Assembly: GCF_002161235.1 (NCBI RefSeq)
Contig: NZ_NFHE01000001.1
Location: 62,001-126,000 of the forward strand
Direction: 5' to 3'
From: Pseudoflavonifractor sp. An85
Lineage (GTDB): Bacteria; Bacillota; Clostridia; Oscillospirales; Oscillospiraceae
DNA length: 64,000 nucleotides
Both the position numbers and the translations under genes were made by a program. This document shows, in pieces, positions 26,341 through 34,368 of the stretch (the first letter of the stretch is position 1; each line of letters starts with the position of its first letter). The notes under the pieces were generated by a model. The model had not been told where the DNA came from. It was given only the letters and a program-made list of their open reading frames with translations, and ran no database searches.

Positions 26341-26955
26341 TTATATCTTTTTCGTGATTTGGCAAAAGATAATCAATGAGTATATGCAAACAGCTATAAT
26401 CCAAAGACCAATTCCCAGCAAAAATATAAGATTGTTGTTTTGCACAAACAAGACAAGCAAACATTGAATAATCCCAAAAGGAATCGCCGTGTATCCAGCA
26501 AACCGATGTGTTTTTTGCCAGCATAGTTTATCCTTTAGAATCCAAGGCAATTTAAACCCAATGCGGCTGCGGTAAGGCATTTGTGGCAATAAATTCCCAA
26601 CCAATACCATTACGCCTCCCACGATAAGCACTATGCCTTTCATGTAATTCATCTGCAAACCACAGTATTTAGCTACCGTGACAAAATAGAAAAGAAAAAC
26701 TCCAAGCCCCAAGAGGTTAATCGCAGTCAGAGTAATATCATTTCTCACTTTGTTATCACTTTTGGAGATTTTATGAGGGAAAAATGCCACAATAGCTAAC
26801 GCTAACAAAAGAGCAAAACAAATCCCGATAAAAACCCAGCGGGAAGGGCTTTGCATGAACAAAGGGATTTCACTGGGAAGGTACTTAAAACACAGAACCG
26901 TCCCTATGATGAATATAATCAAGAATATCGTATTCAGACTTCTATATAGTTTCAT
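26341..26955 (-). CDS. sdpI: SdpI-family immunity membrane protein
   Basis: 204 aa with about six membrane segments. The SdpI/YhfL hallmark is present: NLLPQMPYRSRIGFKLPW and TWxxxHRFAG-like WQKTHRFAGY. In Bacillus, SdpI protects against the SdpC toxin and works with the repressor SdpR. Here it overlaps the sdpR-like gene by 14 bases and ends an operon that also codes for an ABC exporter, so the cassette is a likely peptide-toxin immunity set. Confidence 0.88.
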   Translation of the reverse strand: MKLYRSLNTIFLIIFIIGTVLCFKYLPSEIPLFMQSPSRWVFIGICFALLLALAIVAFFPHKISKSDNKVRNDITLTAINLLGLGVFLFYFVTVAKYCGLQMNYMKGIVLIVGGVMVLVGNLLPQMPYRSRIGFKLPWILKDKLCWQKTHRFAGYTAIPFGIIQCLLVLFVQNNNLIFLLGIGLWIIAVCIYSLIIFCQITKKI

Positions 26956-27241
26956 TCTCGTCTCCCTCTTTTCCTACCGTTTTATTGGTATCAAAAAACT
27001 CCAAAAATGCGCCTAAAGTTGTTTGCAATACAGAAGCATTCAGGGAATAAGTAACGGACATCCCCGTCCGCTCGCTTGTCACTAACCTTGCTTCTTTCAA
27101 AATGTCAAGGTGCTTTGATATGGCAGGCTTTGAAATCGTAAAGTTTTCAGAAATCTCTTTCGCTGTCATATCACCATTCGCAAGCAGCTTTAGGATTTGT
27201 CGTCTGGTATCATCAGATAGAGCTTTGAATACAGTAGTCAT
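26942..27241 (-). CDS. sdpR: SdpR-like ArsR-family autorepressor
   Basis: 99 aa. ArsR fold: FKALSDDTRRQILKLL, then TAKEISENFTISKPAISKHLDIL and ERTGMSVTYSLN wing. No metal-ligand cysteines. Its overlap with sdpI follows the Bacillus sdpRI arrangement. A TTAACC-N4-GGTTAA palindrome in the promoter of the operon (29846-29861) is a plausible binding site, by inference. Confidence 0.9.
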   Translation of the reverse strand: MTTVFKALSDDTRRQILKLLANGDMTAKEISENFTISKPAISKHLDILKEARLVTSERTGMSVTYSLNASVLQTTLGAFLEFFDTNKTVGKEGDENETI

Positions 27242-27272
27242 CTAAACGAATCTCCTTTCTATAATACTGTAT

Positions 27273-27479
27273 TCATTTTTTCTTTCGCGTGAATTGATGG
27301 TAAATCAAATACGGAACCGGCGTAAGCAGCAGAATAAAATACTTGCTTGCATACCATCCTGCCTCGCCATTTGCATCAAAATGGAAAGGTATCTTGTCTG
27401 GAAGAAAAAATGTTGCCACAAACAAAATGACAAAGGCTCCGATCAATAGCGCCACAGGGATCAAGTTCTTCTTACTCAT
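27273..27479 (-). CDS. DUF1648-type small membrane protein
   Basis: 68 aa from ATG 27479 (AAAAGGAGGAAGCT upstream). Two hydrophobic segments around the DUF1648 signature LPDKIPFHFDANGEAGWY, which is the N-terminal part of SdpI-like proteins as a separate gene. Ends in a basic tail (HQFTRKKK). Probably part of the SdpI immunity unit. Confidence 0.85.
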   Translation of the reverse strand: MSKKNLIPVALLIGAFVILFVATFFLPDKIPFHFDANGEAGWYASKYFILLLTPVPYLIYHQFTRKKK

Positions 27480-27523
27480 AGCTTCTTCCTCCTTTTGATT
27501 GATTGACATATTTTGAAAGGCAA

Positions 27524-29119
27524 TTACTCCCGATGTGAAGCAATTCCTTTACACACAAGTAAAATTAAAATACATACGCTGCACAACAGAAAGGTTATAA
27601 CGCCCCCGGCAAGGAATCCATTCTGAAGCATTTTTGCAACCGCAAATATATATCCTATTGAAATTGCGATGCAAAGCAAAATGGATAAAACCACATTAAC
27701 ATTCTGCTTAATCGCCTCTGTTTCATTTGTCCATTCCAATTTGGGCCGCTTCATGTCGATCCATACTCCGATCAAGTTCCATAACGCTGCAAATGATATG
27801 CCAACAAGAGCAATTACTCCAATCTGGATAAGACCATAGTGGAAGTAAACCTTAAATATGAAGCAATTTATGATAATCCCCATCATTGAAATACTTGTAG
27901 AAAACAGGGCCTTCACAAACGCTTGCTGCTTTAATGAATACGGAATAATCTTCGCTATCCAGAAACTTGCCCCCTCTCTGGAAAAACTGCTGGAAGCCAC
28001 TACATTGATTGTGGATGTGAGGACTATAACCGCAATCGCAAATAACATTGCATAGAAGGAAAACTCCGGGGCAGATACCAAGGTTCTTATTTGTTCTATA
28101 CTTTCTGCGGTTGTACTGATCCGGAAAGACAGCGGCAGTAAAAAGGGGGTAACAAAAATCCCAAACAGTCCATTTATGACATATACTGGATTACGGAAAA
28201 AAGTTTGATACTCTTTCTTAAAATAACTTCTCAGCTTTGACGACGAGCTGTATTCCATCGTCGATAAACGAATCCGTCCTTCTTTATCATAAATGGCATA
28301 TTTCTTTCCGATCACAAGATAGCTCAAATAGTAATAGCCGCCAATAAATATCACAACAAGTATCATGCAGAGCAGCTTTAGTACGGGATGAAAACCGATA
28401 TACTGATTATAGAATGGGAATGGTACAATGAAATCATTAACCCAGTTTAATAAGTCTCGTTTTTCATCTATTTGTCCATTGGATAATAGACCGCCAATCA
28501 CGCCGCCCGCAAAATACACTATGATTCCTGCAACCACCAGCAGTGTCCTCATGCGTTTCAGAAGCATGGCAAATTTCAAGCATATTGTCACAAGAACCGC
28601 CAAAGGGAACACAACAATATGAGGAAGTATTGCTGCCGCAGAGATATATGTAATTATCACAGAAACATTTCCCATGTATTGCGCGTGAACTATACAGACG
28701 GGAAGCAGCAGTAAAGTTTCAATCCCATAGCAGAACAAGATTACGGTAATGTACTTGCCTGTAAAAACATCACATGGCCTCACAGGAAATAGCAGCAAGT
28801 GTCCTATATCCTTTGAAAAACAAAAAACGTTGATCAGCAGGAAGGCGCTCGCAATCGAGAGTATCATTGCCACTGCAAACAGTGTAAGCCGACAAAACAA
28901 TGCTCCCAGCCCCAACTCGGAAAGTCCATCATAAAGCTGTCCCAGCATTTGAAAATAGTAGTAATAGAACACGCTTATAATACTTAAAACAAAGCAACTC
29001 AGCACAATAACGTAGGCGTCAGGGCGTTCTTTTAACTTATATCGGAAGTTCAAAAAGCTAAAATTGATCTTACCGATTGCTTTGCTTAATTGAAAAATCT
29101 TTGCCCATCGGTACATCAT
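27524..29119 (-). CDS. Large ABC transporter permease, 531 aa
   Basis: About twelve predicted membrane segments, roughly twice the usual ABC-2 permease. ATG 29119 behind TGGAGGTGGTTA, overlapping the ATPase gene by 50 bases. Central cytoplasmic stretch (YDKEGRIRLSTMEYSSSSKL, then KKEYQTFFRNPVY) is typical of YthQ/NatB-like two-module exporters. It pairs with the ATPase at 29070-29822 and is co-transcribed with the sdp-like genes. Confidence 0.85.
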   Translation of the reverse strand: MMYRWAKIFQLSKAIGKINFSFLNFRYKLKERPDAYVIVLSCFVLSIISVFYYYYFQMLGQLYDGLSELGLGALFCRLTLFAVAMILSIASAFLLINVFCFSKDIGHLLLFPVRPCDVFTGKYITVILFCYGIETLLLLPVCIVHAQYMGNVSVIITYISAAAILPHIVVFPLAVLVTICLKFAMLLKRMRTLLVVAGIIVYFAGGVIGGLLSNGQIDEKRDLLNWVNDFIVPFPFYNQYIGFHPVLKLLCMILVVIFIGGYYYLSYLVIGKKYAIYDKEGRIRLSTMEYSSSSKLRSYFKKEYQTFFRNPVYVINGLFGIFVTPFLLPLSFRISTTAESIEQIRTLVSAPEFSFYAMLFAIAVIVLTSTINVVASSSFSREGASFWIAKIIPYSLKQQAFVKALFSTSISMMGIIINCFIFKVYFHYGLIQIGVIALVGISFAALWNLIGVWIDMKRPKLEWTNETEAIKQNVNVVLSILLCIAISIGYIFAVAKMLQNGFLAGGVITFLLCSVCILILLVCKGIASHRE

Positions 29120-29822
29120 TAACCACCTCCATATAAATATCCTCTAAAGAAGTTTCGGAAGGGTTATCTCGAAGTTCGATTGTTTTCTTAATCATGCCAG
29201 CTTGCATAATTACAATTTTATCACATAGGTTCTCACAAATTTCCAATATGTGAGAGGAAAACAGAACCGATTTTCCGAAGGTCGCCCTGGATTGAATCAA
29301 TTTCTTCAAGACCTGAACCGCTTCTACATCCAGTCCCGTCATCGGCTCATCTAACACCCAAAGAAGGGGATCATTCACCAGTGAAGCTATAATCGCAATT
29401 TTCTGCTTTGTCCCATGAGATAATTTTTTGATAGGGCTGTTCAGATATTTTTCAACCTGGAACGCCTCTATCAGCGGAGCATAAATTTTACCTCTTGTTT
29501 CAGAAGGTACTTCGTACATATCCGCTATAAAATTCAAATATTCCTTTCCCGTAAGATTGTTGTATATATCATGGCTGTCAGAAACATAGCTGATTTGTTT
29601 CTTGTATTGCATGGGGTGTTGCTCCAGAGAGTAATTACCAAGGCAGATAGAGCCTTTTTCAATCGGTAGTAATCCCAAAATCAGCTTTAAGGTTGTGGTT
29701 TTTCCAACTCCGTTTTTCCCTAACAGGCCAACGATTTCTCCATCCAACACAGAAAAGGTAAGATTGGTCAGCACAGGTACTTGCGGCTGGTAATGAAAAG
29801 ACAAGCTGGACACATTCAACAA
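29070..29822 (-). CDS. ABC transporter ATP-binding protein
   Basis: 250 aa. The TTG at 29822 is chosen because AAGGGGG lies 8 bases upstream; the ATG at 29840 has no site. Walker A LGKNGVGKTTT, signature KLSHGTKQKIA (LSHGT rather than LSGGQ), Walker B LWVLDEPMTGLD and H-loop FSSHILEI. It opens the exporter/SdpRI operon transcribed from the promoter at 29874-29902. Confidence 0.9.
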   Translation of the reverse strand: MLNVSSLSFHYQPQVPVLTNLTFSVLDGEIVGLLGKNGVGKTTTLKLILGLLPIEKGSICLGNYSLEQHPMQYKKQISYVSDSHDIYNNLTGKEYLNFIADMYEVPSETRGKIYAPLIEAFQVEKYLNSPIKKLSHGTKQKIAIIASLVNDPLLWVLDEPMTGLDVEAVQVLKKLIQSRATFGKSVLFSSHILEICENLCDKIVIMQAGMIKKTIELRDNPSETSLEDIYMEVVNDVPMGKDFSIKQSNR

Positions 29823-29845
29823 GGTGAACACCCCCTTCATAGCTT

Positions 29846-29902
29846 TTAACCTTTTGGTTAATTGGTTATTTTCAGTATAGCACTATGTTTGAGAAATGTC
29901 AA
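29846..29902 (-). promoter_or_regulatory. Promoter and palindromic operator of the ABC/SdpRI operon
   Basis: Minus strand: -35 TTGACA (29902-29897), 17-base spacer, -10 TATACT (29879-29874). Just downstream is the perfect palindrome TTAACC-TTTT-GGTTAA (29861-29846) with a further TTGGTTA half beside it, placed where a repressor would block transcription. The SdpR-like regulator encoded by the operon is the obvious candidate. Confidence 0.72.
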
Positions 29903-29946
29903 TGCACAAGGCAATTTTCTCAATTTTGCCTTCGCCTGTTGAGAAA
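29889..29946. repeat. Three TTGAGAAA repeats upstream of parM (candidate centromere)
   Basis: TTGAGAAA occurs at 29889-29896 and 29939-29946, and inverted as TTTCTCAA at 29916-29923, spaced roughly 25 bases. Short repeats upstream of parM are the usual binding sites for ParR, but three is few and the last pair could simply be a hairpin. Confidence 0.4.
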
Positions 29947-30000
29947 GGCGTCATCCAGGCGTAAAGGATATGTATAAAGCAAAAAAGGAGGCATTCACCT

Positions 30001-30912
30001 ATGTTAATTGGTGTCGATCATGGCAATAAACAAATTAAGACGGTTCACTGCACCCCGTTCGTTTCCGGCCTGCAGCAGAGCATGACCCGGCCGTTTGGGC
30101 CGAGCCTGCAATACAGCGGCAACTACTATACGCTCTCCAACGAGCGCATTCCTTACCGCAAGGACAAGACTGGGGATGACCGCTTCTTTATCCTCACCCT
30201 GATTGCGATTGCGGAGGAATTGACGGCCCGCGGCGTTGACGAGAAAGAATTGTACCGTATCCAGCTGCCGGTGGGGCTGCCGCCGGCCCACTTCGGCGCC
30301 CAGGCGGAAAAGTTCACTGCCTATTTCCAGAAGAAAGGGATCGTAGAATTCCAGTACCGGGACAAGCACTATGCCATCAGCATTGATGATGTGGCCTGCT
30401 ATCCCCAGGCATACGCGGCGGCGGCCACCATGCTCCACACGCTGATGAATGAGGCCAAGGCGGTAGTAGTGGACATTGGCGGCTTCACGGCAGACTATCT
30501 GCTGATGAAAAATGGAAAAGCCGACCTCAGCTCCTGTGATTCGCTGGAAAACGGCGTAATCCTGCTTTACAATAAGATCAGGTCCAGAGGCAACGCAGAA
30601 TTGGATCTTCTGCTGGATGAGGGAGATGTGGACGCCATCCTCACCGGCAAGCAGACGCAGTACCCGCCGTCGGTAGTCCGGTTGGTGGAGCAGCTGGCAC
30701 AGGAGTTCGTCAACGACCTGTTCAGCACCCTGCGGGAGCGGATGCTGGACTTGCGCTACTGCACGGTGGTCTTTGTGGGCGGCGGCGCCATTCTTTTGCG
30801 CCGGCAGATTGAGGCATCCGGAAAAGTGGGTAAGCCGTTGTTCGTCTCCAATATCAACGCCAATGCAGCCGGATATGAGTATCTGTACCGCCTTGAAGCT
30901 GCGGGCAGGTGA
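30001..30912 (+). CDS. parM: ParM/StbA-family plasmid segregation actin
   Basis: 303 aa, ATG at 30001 behind AAAAAAGGAGG. Actin-fold motifs: phosphate-1 LIGVDHGNKQIK at the start, phosphate-2 VVVDIGGFTADYL (~residue 156) and the adenosine motif VVFVGGGAILL (~residue 256). ParM filaments push sister plasmids apart when capped by ParR bound at the centromere. With the ParR-like gene directly downstream it indicates low-copy stable maintenance of a plasmid or circular ICE form. Confidence 0.9.
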   Translation: MLIGVDHGNKQIKTVHCTPFVSGLQQSMTRPFGPSLQYSGNYYTLSNERIPYRKDKTGDDRFFILTLIAIAEELTARGVDEKELYRIQLPVGLPPAHFGAQAEKFTAYFQKKGIVEFQYRDKHYAISIDDVACYPQAYAAAATMLHTLMNEAKAVVVDIGGFTADYLLMKNGKADLSSCDSLENGVILLYNKIRSRGNAELDLLLDEGDVDAILTGKQTQYPPSVVRLVEQLAQEFVNDLFSTLRERMLDLRYCTVVFVGGGAILLRRQIEASGKVGKPLFVSNINANAAGYEYLYRLEAAGR

Positions 30913-30917
30913 CAGCT

Positions 30918-31352
30918 ATGGCGGCCAAGAAAGAACGGGGGCGTTTTTCCCTGCGGTTCAATATCAGCGACCCGATCCATTTGGCAACGGTCGAACTGCT
31001 GGAAAAACAGCCTGACCACGGGAAAGCACAGTATATCGCCAATGCAGTCGTTTTCTACGATACCCACTTCGCGGATGATCCACAACCGTTAAGAGCAGCG
31101 GCACCGGCCATAGACCGGGCCGCCATTGAAGCCATCGTGCGTGAGATTCTGCTCCAAGAGACGAGGCACTCTGAAAAGCCTGCCGCCGCCCCCGCCGCCT
31201 GCCCGGATGCAGAAACAACAACGGCCCCGGTGCCGCAGGAGCGGACGCCGGAGCCGGAATATGTGTCGGAGCTGGGAGAGGAACCGGAGGCAGATGATGC
31301 GATCCTCGGCCTGATCTCCAGCACAATGGAAGCTTTTCGCCAGGGGAGATGA
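30918..31352 (+). CDS. parR: ParR-like partition adaptor protein
   Basis: 144 aa; ATG at 30918 with AGGTG 6 bases ahead (a GTG at 30909 overlapping the parM stop is possible). The N-terminus (GRFSLRFNISDPIHLATVELLE, split around residue 20) resembles the ribbon-helix-helix of ParR-type proteins in Firmicutes parM operons. A Pro/Ala-rich linker and an acidic C-terminal helix (DDAILGLISSTMEAF) could be the ParM-binding tail. Assigned from position and pattern. Confidence 0.68.
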   Translation: MAAKKERGRFSLRFNISDPIHLATVELLEKQPDHGKAQYIANAVVFYDTHFADDPQPLRAAAPAIDRAAIEAIVREILLQETRHSEKPAAAPAACPDAETTTAPVPQERTPEPEYVSELGEEPEADDAILGLISSTMEAFRQGR

Positions 31353-31355
31353 TAT

Positions 31356-31405
31356 AAAAAGAGGTATGAGGGCTGCATTGCCGCTGGCTCTCATACCTCT
31401 TTTTC
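31356..31405. terminator. Bidirectional terminator between parR and the XRE gene
   Basis: A perfect 15-bp stem (31356-31370 with 31390-31404) with A-run on one side and T-run on the other serves both convergent genes. The same stem-loop reappears at 25417-25455. Confidence 0.88.
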
Positions 31406-31726
31406 TTCCTGTATAGCCGCGATGAAGTTGTCGATAATATTTTCCAGGTGTCGGTATTGGCAGGGAGTCAACGACGAGACCTTTTGATTGAGCAAGCGGG
31501 TGTCACCTTCCACGACCTGACCGCGCAGCAGATAGTCTGTGCTGATGTCAAGCGCATCGCAGATCTTCAGCATCGTTTCAGGCCGCATGGCTTTCGTGCC
31601 CAGCTCCGCAGTCGAAACGGTCTGGGGCGTGACATGCGCCATCTTGGCCAGAGCCTCTTGTGTCAATTTTAGTTGTTTGCGCCGGTCCAGCATCCGCTGG
31701 CCCATTTCTTTCAAAAGTTCGCCCAT
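31391..31726 (-). CDS. XRE-family HTH repressor
   Basis: 111 aa; ATG 31726 is chosen as GGAGGG is 6 bases upstream, whereas the TTG at 31732 would touch it. Helix-turn-helix KLTQEALAKMAHVTPQTVSTAE, then MLKICDALDISTDYLLRG, then a helical C-terminus. The upstream region contains GCTATAGC and related AT-rich inverted half-sites (31741-31770) suited to autoregulation. It may control the divergent SLOG gene or element maintenance. Confidence 0.85.
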   Translation of the reverse strand: MGELLKEMGQRMLDRRKQLKLTQEALAKMAHVTPQTVSTAELGTKAMRPETMLKICDALDISTDYLLRGQVVEGDTRLLNQKVSSLTPCQYRHLENIIDNFIAAIQEEKEV

Positions 31727-31857
31727 TCGCAACCCTCCATGCTATAGCTATATTTTATCCGCTATAACATAAAAAATTAAGCGGCCATGGTTGAACTTCA
31801 TCAGCCATAGCAAGTATAATGGGCTATATTGAGAAAAAAGTTTCTGGAGGAGATGAG

Positions 31858-32403
31858 ATGTCCCAGTTTTACTCGTGTGCAATTACCAGTCAGCGGCCTA
31901 CACGGTTCAAATTCAAGTATCAGGAATATATGACCTCGTGCAAGCGCCTGAAGAAACGGCTGCACGATGTTTTTACCGAACTGTACCGGCGCGGTGTGCG
32001 CCGGTTCTATGTTGGTGGGGCCCTTGGCGTTGATCTATGGGCCGGCGAGATCCTGCTGGAAATGCGCCGGCAGGAAGAGTACCAGGAGCTGGAGATCGTG
32101 CTGGTCTACCCGTTTCCGGGCCATGACGAGCGATGGGACCCAAAGAGTCGGGAGCGTCTGCGCCATCTGAAGGAAAACTGCGACCAGTTTGTAATGGGCA
32201 GCAAAATCGTGGGGGCCCAGGGGTATCGGGAGCGCACTGCCTACATGGTAGAACACGCTGATTGCCTGGTGACCGTGTGTGATGATGAGACTGCTGGCCC
32301 GAGCGGCGTGGAGGCGGTGTTGCGGATGGCAGAGGCGAGGAAACTGCCTGTGGTATTGATCCATCCAGATACGGGAAAGGTATCGGGATTAACTCTGGTA
32401 TAA
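31858..32403 (+). CDS. SLOG-family (DUF1273/YspA-like) nucleotide-binding protein
   Basis: 181 aa; ATG at 31858 behind CTGGAGGAGATGAG. Rossmann-like SLOG pattern: YVGGALGVDLWAGEIL, then LVYPFPGHDERW, then HADCLVTVCDDETAGPSGVEAVLRMA. SLOG proteins bind nucleotides or nucleotide-derived signals and are common on mobile elements and in defence loci. It is divergent from the XRE repressor. Confidence 0.78.
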   Translation: MSQFYSCAITSQRPTRFKFKYQEYMTSCKRLKKRLHDVFTELYRRGVRRFYVGGALGVDLWAGEILLEMRRQEEYQELEIVLVYPFPGHDERWDPKSRERLRHLKENCDQFVMGSKIVGAQGYRERTAYMVEHADCLVTVCDDETAGPSGVEAVLRMAEARKLPVVLIHPDTGKVSGLTLV

Positions 32404-32516
32404 AGGAAACCGTTCCTTTATGAATGTATGGCCGGTTATAGTAGTGATGGCCGTATCTATTATGAGCAGAGCTGTTACGGGATACATCTCTCCTATGCAG
32501 CAAATTAAAACAAGAT

Positions 32517-33047
32517 ATGGAATGGTATCAGAGCGGCACATCCATATCAGTAATCGGATACGCTACCGGCTATGAGCAGAGCCGGAAATCTGCGGAGAAG
32601 TTTATAGCCCTGATTGACAAGTATGAGAATTTCGACACGCTGACAAACACCATGCTCAACGAGTTTGTAGAGAAAATTCTTGTCCATGAGCGCGCCCGGA
32701 AAGGCAGCCAGGACACCACGCAGGAGGTTGAAATCTACTTCAACTTTGTGGGCCGGTATATCCCGCCCGCCTTGCAGCCGGTTCCCCTGACCCCGGAGGA
32801 GCAGGAAGAACTGCGGAAGAAGGAGGAACGCAAGGACAGGCTTCACCAGAACTATTTACGCCGCAAAGCAAACGGCAAGCAGAAGGAATGGGAAGAACGC
32901 TACAACGCCAAGCGCAAGGCAAAAATGGAGGCGGCAAAGGCAGCTATCCGGGCCGAGGACATGGAGAAGGGCATTTTTACCACCGTCAGCCAGTTACCCA
33001 GGCAGGAGCCGCGCAAGGCCACCGTATCGGCCAGTGCCGCAGTTTGA
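32517..33047 (+). pseudogene. C-terminal fragment of a large serine recombinase (TnpX-like)
   Basis: From about residue 23 the sequence (SAEKFIALIDKYENFDTL, then LNEFVEKILVHER, then TTQEVEIYFNFVGRYIPP) matches the C-terminal DUF4368-type region of large serine recombinases from Clostridia transposons. The catalytic resolvase and zinc-ribbon domains are absent. The first ~22 codons (EWYQSGTSISVIGYATG) are unrelated, so the gene was cut by recombination; TATGAGCAGAGC is repeated at 32461-32472 and 32571-32582, next to the junction. It cannot catalyse recombination. Confidence 0.82.
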
Positions 33048-33073
33048 CCATCACAGTGCAAAGGAGAATGAAC

Positions 33074-33427
33074 ATGAGCGAATTGACTTACACCCGCTGC
33101 GGAGATTACTACATCCCCGACTTGAAGCTGTCCGAGCAGCCGGAGGCCCCCATCGGCAAGTATGGCCGTATGCGGCAACGCTACCTGAAGGAACACCGAC
33201 CCAGCCTTTACAGCAGCTTGATTTTGAGCGAAAAGCTGTACCTGCACCTGTTGGAGATTGACCGGGCGGCGCGGGAGCGCATGGATGCCATGCTGCCCCG
33301 TATGATGGAGGCGGCGGGCGTCACTGAGGAACTGAAAGTCCGTGATCCCATGCGCTGGGTGGGGCTGATGAACACGCTGAAAGCGCAGGCGGAGGAAATT
33401 GTTTTAGATGAGTTAATTATGGCTTAA
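33074..33427 (+). CDS. tnpV: TnpV family transposon-encoded protein
   Basis: 117 aa; ATG at 33074 behind AAAGGAGAATGAAC. The sequence follows the TnpV pattern: GDYYIPDL, then GKYGRMRQRYLKEHR, then LILSEKLYLHL and DPMRWVGLMNTLKAQAEEI. TnpV was named from Tn4451/Tn4453-like transposons, where it accompanies TnpX; its role is not defined. The gene looks intact even though its recombinase partner is not. Confidence 0.88.
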   Translation: MSELTYTRCGDYYIPDLKLSEQPEAPIGKYGRMRQRYLKEHRPSLYSSLILSEKLYLHLLEIDRAARERMDAMLPRMMEAAGVTEELKVRDPMRWVGLMNTLKAQAEEIVLDELIMA

Positions 33428-33435
33428 CAGCATCG

Positions 33436-33460
33436 AACAGGCGGATTTTTTCCGCCTGTT
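33436..33460 (+). terminator. Terminator after tnpV
   Basis: Perfect 10-bp stem AACAGGCGGA/TCCGCCTGTT (33436-33445 with 33451-33460), 8 bases after the tnpV stop. Confidence 0.72.
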
Positions 33461-33506
33461 ACATTGTTTTCCGTTAGCATTAACAACCAAACATAGAAAG
33501 ACCATC

Positions 33507-33565
33507 TTGACTATCTGATCTTTCTATGCTATATTTAGACCATCGGTTTAGACCGGTGGACTAAA
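33507..33565 (+). promoter_or_regulatory. TetR promoter with a 32-bp palindromic operator
   Basis: -35 TTGACT (33507-33512), 17-base spacer, -10 TATATT (33530-33535). A near-perfect 32-bp palindrome (33534-33565; half TTTAGWCCAYCGGTYT) starts inside the -10 and covers the transcription start, the position for autorepression by the TetR protein encoded 20 bases downstream. A separate perfect inverted repeat, CATAGAAAGA/TCTTTCTATG (33492-33501 with 33519-33528), brackets the -35. Confidence 0.78.
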
Positions 33566-33584
33566 ACATGAAGGAGGTGAGCCT

Positions 33585-34232
33585 ATGGCCAAGATGATTG
33601 AAGGCGTAACGGAGAATATTCTCAAGTGTGCCAAAGAAGAATTTCTTGCCAATGGATACGAGAACGCTTCTTTGCGTAATATTGCCGAAAAAGCAGGCAC
33701 AACGAAAAGCTCCTTGCTCTATCGGTATTCGGACAAGGAGGCGTTATACCACAGTATTGTCCAGCCTGTTGCTGATGGCTTTTGCGAGTTGTTACAAAAA
33801 ACGCTGGCCGGGTTTGAGGCTTTAGAGCCGGAAGAACAAAAAGCACAAATCAATAGCTACTCCAATGGCAAATTTTCAAAGCTGATGGATTTTGTTTTCG
33901 CCCATCTTGATGAATTCAAAATCATGCTTCTCAGCGGCGAAACAAATTGCTATCAGGAGTTTATGCACAGAGTGGTTGCGATTGATATACAGACCACTTT
34001 GCAATACATTGAAAAGACTGGAAACGATGCGATTTCTTCTGGCCGGTTGACAATGGAATTGGCCCACCTGCTATCGAGCGCTTTTTATACGGGCCTTTTT
34101 GAAACCGTTATCCATGATATGACCAAAGAAGATGCTAAAAAGCACATACAAAGTATGAGCTGGTTCTTCAATGCCGGATGGAAAACGATTTTTGAAGGCG
34201 GGAAAGTGGGTGATGTCATGTGGCCGGATTAA
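33585..34232 (+). CDS. TetR/AcrR-family transcriptional regulator
   Basis: 215 aa; ATG at 33585 behind AAGGAGGTGAGCC. N-terminal TetR helix-turn-helix (ILKCAKEEFLANGYENASLR, then IAEKAGTTKSSLLYRYSDKEALY) and a ligand-binding helical domain. It leads the ECF/ABC transporter operon and probably represses it through the palindrome at 33534-33565. The inducing molecule cannot be told from sequence. Confidence 0.92.
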   Translation: MAKMIEGVTENILKCAKEEFLANGYENASLRNIAEKAGTTKSSLLYRYSDKEALYHSIVQPVADGFCELLQKTLAGFEALEPEEQKAQINSYSNGKFSKLMDFVFAHLDEFKIMLLSGETNCYQEFMHRVVAIDIQTTLQYIEKTGNDAISSGRLTMELAHLLSSAFYTGLFETVIHDMTKEDAKKHIQSMSWFFNAGWKTIFEGGKVGDVMWPD

Positions 34233-34368
34233 AGCCGCCCGAATGATCTGCGTATAGGCGCTTTCACACAATCTTACAGCCGATGGTTTGATATGAAAAT
34301 ATTCAAAGCGTCGGCTACATTTTGACAGATAGGTTAGCAGTAACTAACAAACAAAGGAGGATATTTTT

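Larger units (their letters stand above)
32580..33460. mobile_element. Remnant of a TnpX/TnpV-type transposon end
   Basis: The truncated serine recombinase is followed 27 bases later by an intact tnpV and its terminator, the order found at one end of Clostridia integrative transposons. The other end is not seen; the TetR/ECF cargo that follows may have arrived with it. Confidence 0.6.

Noticed and set aside
29820-30000. Possible plasmid replication origin next to parM
   Set aside because: Only three 8-base repeats, no DnaA boxes or AT-rich iteron array and no replication initiator gene beside it; a partition site or promoter region is the better reading.
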